Positions 36,334 through 42,735 of a stretch of 42,735 nt of DNA are shown in pieces. This stretch comes from an uncultured Pelagibacteraceae bacterium. Lineage in GTDB: Bacteria > Pseudomonadota > Alphaproteobacteria > Pelagibacterales > Pelagibacteraceae. The stretch lies in the NCBI GenBank assembly GCA_902609065.1, contig CACLQJ010000007.1, positions 1 to 42,735 of the forward strand, written 5' to 3'. The notes beneath the pieces were generated by a model, which was not told where the DNA came from, did no database searches, and worked only from the letters and a program-made list of their open reading frames with translations. Within the stretch, counting starts at the first letter, position 1, and each line of letters starts with the position of its first letter. The position numbers were made by a program, and so were the translations under genes.

Positions 36334-37088
36334 AAAAATACCCATTAATCTCAATAGTAACTACTTATTTTAACAAAAAAAAATATATTGCAAAAACATT
36401 GAATTCAATATTTGTGCAAACTTACAAAAACTATGAAATTGTATTTATCTATGATGATAAAAATTATTCAGACTTAAAATTCATCAAAGGTGCATTAAGT
36501 AAATTCAAAAAAAAAAGTATCATATTGAACAATAAAAATTTGGGCGTATCAAAATCAAGAAATATAGCATTGAGACACTGCAAAGGTAAGTATATTGCGT
36601 TTATCGATGCCGATGATTTATGGAGAAAAAATAAACTCTTAAAACAAATTGAATTTATGGAAAAAAAAAATACTAATTTTTCATTTACCTCATATGATGT
36701 AATAGATGCCTGTGATAAAATAATTGGAAATCGGAAGATAAATAAAGACCCAACTTATAAAAGTCTTTTAAAAAAAAATACTATTGGGCTAAGTACTGTA
36801 ATTTTTAATAAAAAAATTTTAAGTGATATCAATTTCCCAAATTTGAAAACCCAAGAAGATTTTGCAGTATGGCTAAATTTATTAAATAAAGGTTATAAGT
36901 TATCACATATGTCTGCTACATTATCTTCTTGGAGACTCACTAAAGACTCTTTATCATCAAATACCTTACAGAAAATAAAAGATGCATTTAAGCTGTATTA
37001 TATTTATCAAAAAAAAAATTTAATATTATCTATTTTTAGTGTAATAGTCCTAGGATATAACAAACTATTTAAACAGACTAACTTTTGA
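36330..37088 (+). CDS. glycosyltransferase, GT2
   Basis: PLISIVTTYFNKKKYIAKTLNSIFVQTYKNYEIVFIYDD…GVSKSRNIALRHCKGKYIAFIDADDLWRKNKL. Confidence 0.93.
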   Translation: MKKYPLISIVTTYFNKKKYIAKTLNSIFVQTYKNYEIVFIYDDKNYSDLKFIKGALSKFKKKSIILNNKNLGVSKSRNIALRHCKGKYIAFIDADDLWRKNKLLKQIEFMEKKNTNFSFTSYDVIDACDKIIGNRKINKDPTYKSLLKKNTIGLSTVIFNKKILSDINFPNLKTQEDFAVWLNLLNKGYKLSHMSATLSSWRLTKDSLSSNTLQKIKDAFKLYYIYQKKNLILSIFSVIVLGYNKLFKQTNF

Positions 37089-38140
37089 AAAAAAAAGCTC
37101 TCATTACAGGTATAACTGGACAAGACGGATCATATCTTGCAGAACTACTTCTAAAAAAAGGCTATATGGTTCATGGTATCAAAAGGAAATCTTCAACATT
37201 TAATACAAATAGAATAGATCACATTTATAAAGATATTCATACAACTAAAAATTTCTTTTTACATTATGGAGATTTGGCGGACTCAAATAGTTTGGTAAAC
37301 ATTATAAATAAAATTAGACCAAATGAAATTTACAATCTTGGTGCGCAAAGCCATGTAGGACATTCTTTCGAAATACCAGAATATACCTCTGAAGTAAGTG
37401 GTTTAGGAACTTTAAGAATTCTAGAGGCTATGAGGTTTCTTAAATTGAAAAATTGTAAATTTTATCAAGCAAGTACTTCTGAACTATTTGGAGAAACTTT
37501 TGGAAAAAAATCTTTTACAGAAGAATCAATTATGGTACCAAAATCTCCGTATGGTGTTTCAAAATTATACTCTTTCTGGATTACAAAAGTGTATAGAGAA
37601 GCTTACGGATTTCATGCATCTAATGGAATACTATTTAACCATGAAAGTCCAAGAAGAGGAGAGACATTTGTAACAAGAAAAATAACAATGTTCTTTGCCA
37701 AGTTAGTTTGTGGAATTAATGAGATACTCTATATTGGAAATTTAGATGCAAAAAGAGATTGGGGACATGCAAAAGATTATGTTGAAATACAGTGGAAAAT
37801 TTTACAACAAAAAAAACCTAATGATTTTGTAATAGCGACTGGCAAAACTATTAGTGTAAGAGATTTTATCAATGAATGTTGTAAATATTTAAAGCTAAAA
37901 GTTATTTGGAATGGAAATGGTTTAAAAGAAAAAGCCTATTTAGATTTGGGAAGAAAAAAAAAATTAATCATAAAAGTTGACAGCAAATATTACAGACCTT
38001 TAGAAATAGACTATTTAAAAGGAAACCCAAAAAAAGCATCTCAATTATTAAAATACAAACTAAAGTATAACTTAAAATATTTGGTAAAAGATATGTTGGA
38101 CTCAGATATTTCACTAATTAAATCAAATCAAATTAAATGA
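37085..38140 (+). CDS. gmd: GDP-mannose 4,6-dehydratase
   Basis: ALITGITGQDGSYLAELLLKKGYMVHGIKRKSSTFNTNRIDHIY; NLGAQSHVGHSFE; STSELFG; SPYGVSK; LFNHESPRRGETFVTRKI. TTG start overlaps the upstream stop. Confidence 0.96.
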   Translation: MKKKALITGITGQDGSYLAELLLKKGYMVHGIKRKSSTFNTNRIDHIYKDIHTTKNFFLHYGDLADSNSLVNIINKIRPNEIYNLGAQSHVGHSFEIPEYTSEVSGLGTLRILEAMRFLKLKNCKFYQASTSELFGETFGKKSFTEESIMVPKSPYGVSKLYSFWITKVYREAYGFHASNGILFNHESPRRGETFVTRKITMFFAKLVCGINEILYIGNLDAKRDWGHAKDYVEIQWKILQQKKPNDFVIATGKTISVRDFINECCKYLKLKVIWNGNGLKEKAYLDLGRKKKLIIKVDSKYYRPLEIDYLKGNPKKASQLLKYKLKYNLKYLVKDMLDSDISLIKSNQIK

Positions 38141-39084
38141 AAAAAAAAAGCTTCATATTTTTAGCAGGTCACAAAGGACTTGTTGGAAGCTCTATGTTAA
38201 ATCTTTTAAAGAGCAAAGGTTACAATAATATCATAACTGTTGATAAAAAAACTTTAGATCTTAGAGACTACAAACAAGTAAAACGTTTTTTTAAAAAAAA
38301 AAAAATTGATTATTTGGTTATGGCTGCAGCAAGAGCAGGTGGTATAATAGCAAATAGTACTAACCAAAAAGATTTTTTTTTAGAGAATGTAGAAATCCAA
38401 AATTCCTTACTACAACTAGCTTTAGAAAAAAAAATAAAAAGAACAATTTATTTGGGAACTTCATGCATATATCCTAAATTTGCCAAAAACCCAATTTCGG
38501 AGAGTAGTTTGCTAACCGGAGAACTTGAGAAGACTAATCAATGTTATGCAATAGCTAAAATATCTGGAATTAAACTTTCAGAAGCTTTATTTCATGATTA
38601 TAAATTGGATATTATTTGCCTAATGCCGACCAATGTCTACGGAATTAACGACAATTTTGACAAGGTAAATGGGCACGTAATACCAGCTATGATTTCTAAA
38701 TTTTTAGGGGCAAAAAAAAAGAAAAAAAAAGAAATAAGACTTTTAGGCACTGGAAAACCAGTCAGAGAATTTATTCATTCGAGTGATTTAGCTAATGCAA
38801 TATTTACTTGCCTAAAATCTTCACAAAAAAAAATTAAAAAATTATTTAAAAATAAATTACCAATAATTAATGTAGGCAGTGGAGAAAGATTAACAATACT
38901 TAAACTTTCAAGAATTATCGCAAAAGAGTTAAAATACAATGGAAATATTGTTTTTGATAAAAATTTTCCTGATGGAACCTATAAAAAAAATCTTAATTCA
39001 GAAAAAATACTTAAACTTGGTTGGAAACCTAAAATTAAATTATCTACTGGCATTTCTGAGGTTATAAAATATAAAAATAATTAA
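38137..39084 (+). CDS. fcl: GDP-L-fucose synthase
   Basis: FLAGHKGLVGSSMLNLLKSKGY; AAARAGGIIANSTNQKDFFLENVEIQNSLL; YLGTSCIYPKFAKNPISESSLLTGELEKTNQCYAIAKI. Confidence 0.96.
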   Translation: MKKKSFIFLAGHKGLVGSSMLNLLKSKGYNNIITVDKKTLDLRDYKQVKRFFKKKKIDYLVMAAARAGGIIANSTNQKDFFLENVEIQNSLLQLALEKKIKRTIYLGTSCIYPKFAKNPISESSLLTGELEKTNQCYAIAKISGIKLSEALFHDYKLDIICLMPTNVYGINDNFDKVNGHVIPAMISKFLGAKKKKKKEIRLLGTGKPVREFIHSSDLANAIFTCLKSSQKKIKKLFKNKLPIINVGSGERLTILKLSRIIAKELKYNGNIVFDKNFPDGTYKKNLNSEKILKLGWKPKIKLSTGISEVIKYKNN

Positions 39085-40115
39085 TGTTAATAAGTCAAAT
39101 TGTTTTAGCAACCTCTTTGTTAGTATTTTTTTTATTTGTTTTTAAAAAATTTAATATTCTTAATGATAACGCTTTATCATCATCACATAAAAAAATTATT
39201 AATATTGACAATTCGCCAGTTTTAATAGGAGGAATTTTTCTATTTTGTTGTATGTCAATTTTTGTATCTAACGATTTTATTAGTTTGAAAATTTTTGGTT
39301 TCTTAATATTATGCATTGGTCTTTTTTCAGATAAAAATATTATACATAATCCTCAAATAAGAATTGTCTTCCAAATTCTAATTTTAACAATATTTGTTAC
39401 ATTAAATAAATTACAAATTGAAGAAATTAGAGTAGTATTTTTTGACTCACTTTTACAAAATAGATATTTTAATATTTTCTTTACAGTATTTTGTTTAGCT
39501 ATTCTTTTAAATGGTAGTAACTTTATTGATGGATTAAACGGACTGACCACAGGTTACTATATATTAATATTTTCTGTCATTTTTTACTTACATTTTTCAA
39601 ATTCAAACATCGAGATAGACAATTTAATTGAATTTAAAATATTAATAATTTGTATGTTTATATTTCTCGCTTTTAACATTTTTGGCAAATGTTTTTTAGG
39701 CGATGGAGGTGCATATTTAGTCTCTTTCTTAGCTGGCTATTTTTTAATTAAGTTTTATAATTTAAATTTAGTTATATCTCCATATTTTATTGCATTATTA
39801 TTATGGTATCCAGCTTTTGAAACTCTTTTTTCTCTAATACGAAGATCTGTCTCAAAATTCAATGTATCAAGTGCAGATAATTTGCATCTTCATCACTTAA
39901 TACTTTTCTATTTAAAAACAAAGGTATTAAATAATTATATAAATCCAACAGCTTCAATATTAATAATTTTTTATAATTTTATAATTTTTATTATAAGCTT
40001 AAAATTTATTAATAATTCAAAAATTATGATTATTTTAATTTTACTAAATATTTTAAATTATGTAATATTATATAACCAGTTATCTAAACTAAATTCCAAA
40101 AATTTTAAATCATAA
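39084..40115 (+). CDS. undecaprenyl-phosphate glycosyl-1-phosphate transferase (WecA/MraY family)
   Basis: Polytopic; LNGSNFIDGLNGLTTGYYI and FLGDGGAYLVSFLAGYFLI catalytic signatures; C-terminal SADNLHLHHLIL. Confidence 0.92.
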   Translation: MLISQIVLATSLLVFFLFVFKKFNILNDNALSSSHKKIINIDNSPVLIGGIFLFCCMSIFVSNDFISLKIFGFLILCIGLFSDKNIIHNPQIRIVFQILILTIFVTLNKLQIEEIRVVFFDSLLQNRYFNIFFTVFCLAILLNGSNFIDGLNGLTTGYYILIFSVIFYLHFSNSNIEIDNLIEFKILIICMFIFLAFNIFGKCFLGDGGAYLVSFLAGYFLIKFYNLNLVISPYFIALLLWYPAFETLFSLIRRSVSKFNVSSADNLHLHHLILFYLKTKVLNNYINPTASILIIFYNFIIFIISLKFINNSKIMIILILLNILNYVILYNQLSKLNSKNFKS

Positions 40116-40757
40116 TATCCCAGAGTCATTAAGTTCAATGAAAGAGTTTACATACTTAGAGAATTTTTGATTTCTATTATTTAATTTATTTTTTAATACA
40201 AAATTATTACAAAAGATCGAGTATTTCGGATGATATTTAATTTCTACAATATGTTTTTCTATTTCTAAAGGCTTTAACTCAATATCTTTAAAAATTTTAA
40301 TATTTTTATCGATAGTAACTCTAAGTTTTCTTGAAACATCTTGATAGTATTCTCTGTCATAAGATACAGTTAAAATTTCACTTAAGTTAAGATGTTTACT
40401 TGAAATTAACTTTTCATGAGACAAAGTTTTTTTTAAAAATTTTTTAAGTTCTAATGTATCTTTAAAAACTCCTAAGGATTTTATGTTTTTTACTGTCATT
40501 AGATTTATTTTTTTTTTCTCCTCTAAAAAAACCTCTTTATTGAATAATTGATTGTACCATCTTAATCTAATTTTAATTCTTTTACCAAATCCATTAATAT
40601 TATCCCAAACATTTTTTAAATTTTCACAGTCAAAATATATAGAGTTAATCTTACGGTTAGGATAAATTTTTTTAAACATTCCATTTATTAAAAATGATTT
40701 GTATGTAGTATCACCATTTTGATAAACAAATTTTTTTTCCAATCTCATATCTTTCAT
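40110..40757 (-). CDS. VTC-domain (polyphosphate polymerase-like) protein
   Basis: MRLEKKFVY…INSIYFDCENLKNVWDNINGFGKRIKIRLRWYNQLFNKEVFLEEKKK…HIVEIKYHPKYS: EKxF, YFD, RxR, LExK and late ExK layout of VTC domains. Confidence 0.8.
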   Translation of the reverse strand: MKDMRLEKKFVYQNGDTTYKSFLINGMFKKIYPNRKINSIYFDCENLKNVWDNINGFGKRIKIRLRWYNQLFNKEVFLEEKKKINLMTVKNIKSLGVFKDTLELKKFLKKTLSHEKLISSKHLNLSEILTVSYDREYYQDVSRKLRVTIDKNIKIFKDIELKPLEIEKHIVEIKYHPKYSIFCNNFVLKNKLNNRNQKFSKYVNSFIELNDSGIL

Positions 40758-40793
40758 TTTGTAAAACCTTTTATATTTATTAAATTTAATTTA

Positions 40794-42735
40794 TTAATAT
40801 AGTTTAGAATTAATATCTTCATTTAAGAGCGTTCCATTTAATATCTTTTTGTCTAATTTAAAAAAAGTATTTTCAGACTGAAGAATTTTTTTTTTATTAA
40901 GATTATTAACATTATTTAAATAAAGCGATGGTTGATCAAATTCATTTTTTTTATTAAATAATGCTACATCATATAGGTTATTATCAAAGCTTACATTATA
41001 TAATTCAGCATCCGACCCATCTTTAACTGCCAAAGCTACTCTATTATTAATAGTAGTTATATCTTTAATTTTAACTTTTGAGTTTTCTCCAATACTTAAA
41101 CCTTTATCATTTGTATCTAGAGTAAATAATTTATTCCCATTTACCTGCGCCCCAGATACATCCAAACAATCATTCTTAATATTATAACATTCTATATTAT
41201 CAAAATTTGATTTTCCAAAATCAATATCCAATGCATCCGCAAAAATATTTTCAAATCTTACATTTGACAAAAATGATTTTGAATTAATTATGTTAATTGC
41301 ATCTTCATCATTAGAGTTACTAAAAACAATATTATCTAATAATATTTCTGAATTTATAAAATTCACCCCTCCATATAATATTAAATCGTTTAATTTTGGT
41401 GAAGATAAATTTTTAAATATTAAGTTTTTAAATTCAAATTTATTACCAATAAAAATTAAAGAACCACTTCCATCGCTCGAGTAAATTTGTGTTGGGTTAT
41501 TTTTGCTATTTTCAAAGTTTAGTTTGCCCTCAATAAGAAATATTGCATTATTTGTTATATTAATATTTTTATTTTTAATTATAAGTTTATTTTTTTTACT
41601 CAATAAAGTATTTTCATATATATTTAAATCTTCATTTAAAATAAATTCATCATTTGACTCTTTTAAAACAGAGATGTGTGTTTTTATGTTTTTAAATTTA
41701 TTTCTAAAATTTCTTATATTCTTAGAATTCAAAACTATATTTTCTTTCAAATCAAATATTTTTGAATTACCTCTATGATCAAATAGTTTTATTTGTTTGC
41801 ATGAATTATTGAATTTTATTTCCATTTTTCCTGCTAGATACATCTTTTTTTTATCATTTATATTTACACAATTAAGAGTCTGTGCTTTCAATGGGAAATG
41901 TGAAGCTTCATAATCCTCATATTTAAAAACATTATTAATTTTCGAAATAGTAACACTATCTAGGTTTATCAAATTTATCCTTTCTTTAATAAATTTTGAT
42001 CTTTTATAAAGATATTGGTCGTCGTAAATAAAATATCCTAACCCAATCCTGTTAATCTTATCTACTTTGGAATTATCTTTATAAATTGCATTGTTGAACT
42101 TTTTTAATTTTGTATTATTTTTTTCTAAAAATTCTTTAATAAATTCTTCACTTGTAAATTTTTTAAGATATTCAATATATAAATTTATAAATTTATAATT
42201 TAAATTTTTATTTTCATCTAAGAAAAAATTTAAATACCATGTTTTATGATCACATAAATATATGCATGCTGGTCTTTTTTCTTGTAAAAAATCAAGTAAT
42301 ATAAAATCTTTAAAATTCCCAGTACCCTTGTGTAGATCGTAACCTATAGGCTCAAATAATGCAGTTGTTGGATTATAGTACTTTTTCACACTTTTTGCTA
42401 AAGATCCATGATAAGATCCGGTTAAATCTATAATTGCAAAATACTTTGCCCATTTATCTATATCGAAATGCTCATTTACATGCGCATCACCATTTCTAAT
42501 ATTATTTAAAATAGAAAATAAATTTGAGGTCATTTCGGGGTAATCATTGGTCCAATATATTTCTGAATATAATTCGTATTTAATGTTTGGATATACTTCA
42601 CCAAATTCCTCACTTATACCAAAAATAGGACCATTTCTTAATTTTTGTCTCTCAATTAACTCTTTTGAAAAACTTTCCTCTACTGCGTACACTCCAAGAT
42701 TTTGATCATTAATATATAAATTTACAAAAAAGTAT
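40794..42735 (-). CDS. CotH-kinase-like protein with C-terminal right-handed parallel beta-helix; N-terminus truncated by the right window edge
   Basis: WAKYFAIIDLTGSYHGSLAKSVKKYYNPTTALFEPIGYDLHKG is CotH-like; C-terminal half is repeated short beta rungs (…DDEDAINIINSKSFLSNVRFENIFADALDIDFGKSNFDNIECYNIKNDCLDVSGAQVNGN…). Reading on past the listed GTG start (42692), the frame stays open to the edge (YFFVNLYINDQNLGVYAVEESF…), a typical internal CotH segment. Confidence 0.8.
   Translation of the reverse strand, partial: YFFVNLYINDQNLGVYAVEESFSKELIERQKLRNGPIFGISEEFGEVYPNIKYELYSEIYWTNDYPEMTSNLFSILNNIRNGDAHVNEHFDIDKWAKYFAIIDLTGSYHGSLAKSVKKYYNPTTALFEPIGYDLHKGTGNFKDFILLDFLQEKRPACIYLCDHKTWYLNFFLDENKNLNYKFINLYIEYLKKFTSEEFIKEFLEKNNTKLKKFNNAIYKDNSKVDKINRIGLGYFIYDDQYLYKRSKFIKERINLINLDSVTISKINNVFKYEDYEASHFPLKAQTLNCVNINDKKKMYLAGKMEIKFNNSCKQIKLFDHRGNSKIFDLKENIVLNSKNIRNFRNKFKNIKTHISVLKESNDEFILNEDLNIYENTLLSKKNKLIIKNKNINITNNAIFLIEGKLNFENSKNNPTQIYSSDGSGSLIFIGNKFEFKNLIFKNLSSPKLNDLILYGGVNFINSEILLDNIVFSNSNDEDAINIINSKSFLSNVRFENIFADALDIDFGKSNFDNIECYNIKNDCLDVSGAQVNGNKLFTLDTNDKGLSIGENSKVKIKDITTINNRVALAVKDGSDAELYNVSFDNNLYDVALFNKKNEFDQPSLYLNNVNNLNKKKILQSENTFFKLDKKILNGTLLNEDINSKLY

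Noticed and set aside
41290-41778. Two plus-strand ORFs (64 and 91 aa)
   Set aside because: Antisense to the CotH/beta-helix gene; Phe/Leu/Ile-rich composition artefacts.
1-42735. Mobile element, prophage, CRISPR, retron or defence-system content
   Set aside because: No transposase, integrase, reverse transcriptase, Cas motif, regular direct-repeat array or phage structural gene was seen on either strand.
1-42735. rRNA or tRNA genes
   Set aside because: No GC-richer conserved RNA segments or TTCRANNC-type T-loop contexts stood out in the few short intergenic regions; no covariance search could be run.

Overview
The window is a very AT-rich, densely packed bacterial surface-glycan locus. The A-rich codon usage, tiny intergenic gaps and 4-nt stop/start overlaps suggest a streamlined marine-type genome, possibly Pelagibacterales-like, but the taxon cannot be proven from the sequence. 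I see about 39 intact or edge-truncated CDSs and no rRNA, tRNA, CRISPR, transposase or integrase. Content: a PglK/MsbA-like ABC exporter, a WecA/MraY-like initiating phosphoglycosyl transferase, many GT2 and GT4-type glycosyltransferases, gmd/fcl (GDP-L-fucose), pseB/pseC-like genes, several SAM methyltransferases, an OafA-type acyltransferase with a C-terminal SGNH domain, a CDP-glycerol transferase-like protein, a STELLO-like protein, and a VTC-domain/CotH-beta-helix pair at the right edge. The part most worth attention is the contiguous + strand module at about 6.4-17.0 kb: epimerase, HpcH-type aldolase, KdsB-like, NagB/6PGL-like, 2-hydroxyacid dehydrogenase, NeuA-like, a GT2-cytidylyltransferase fusion, Gfo/Idh, a DAHP-synthase-like enzyme with altered active-site motifs, a NodU-type carbamoyltransferase and an AroE-like enzyme. 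It reads as a dedicated pathway for an unusual, probably carbamoylated, CMP-activated 3-deoxy-ulosonate or shikimate-like sugar acid. All functional assignments come from reading motifs by eye; no database search was run.
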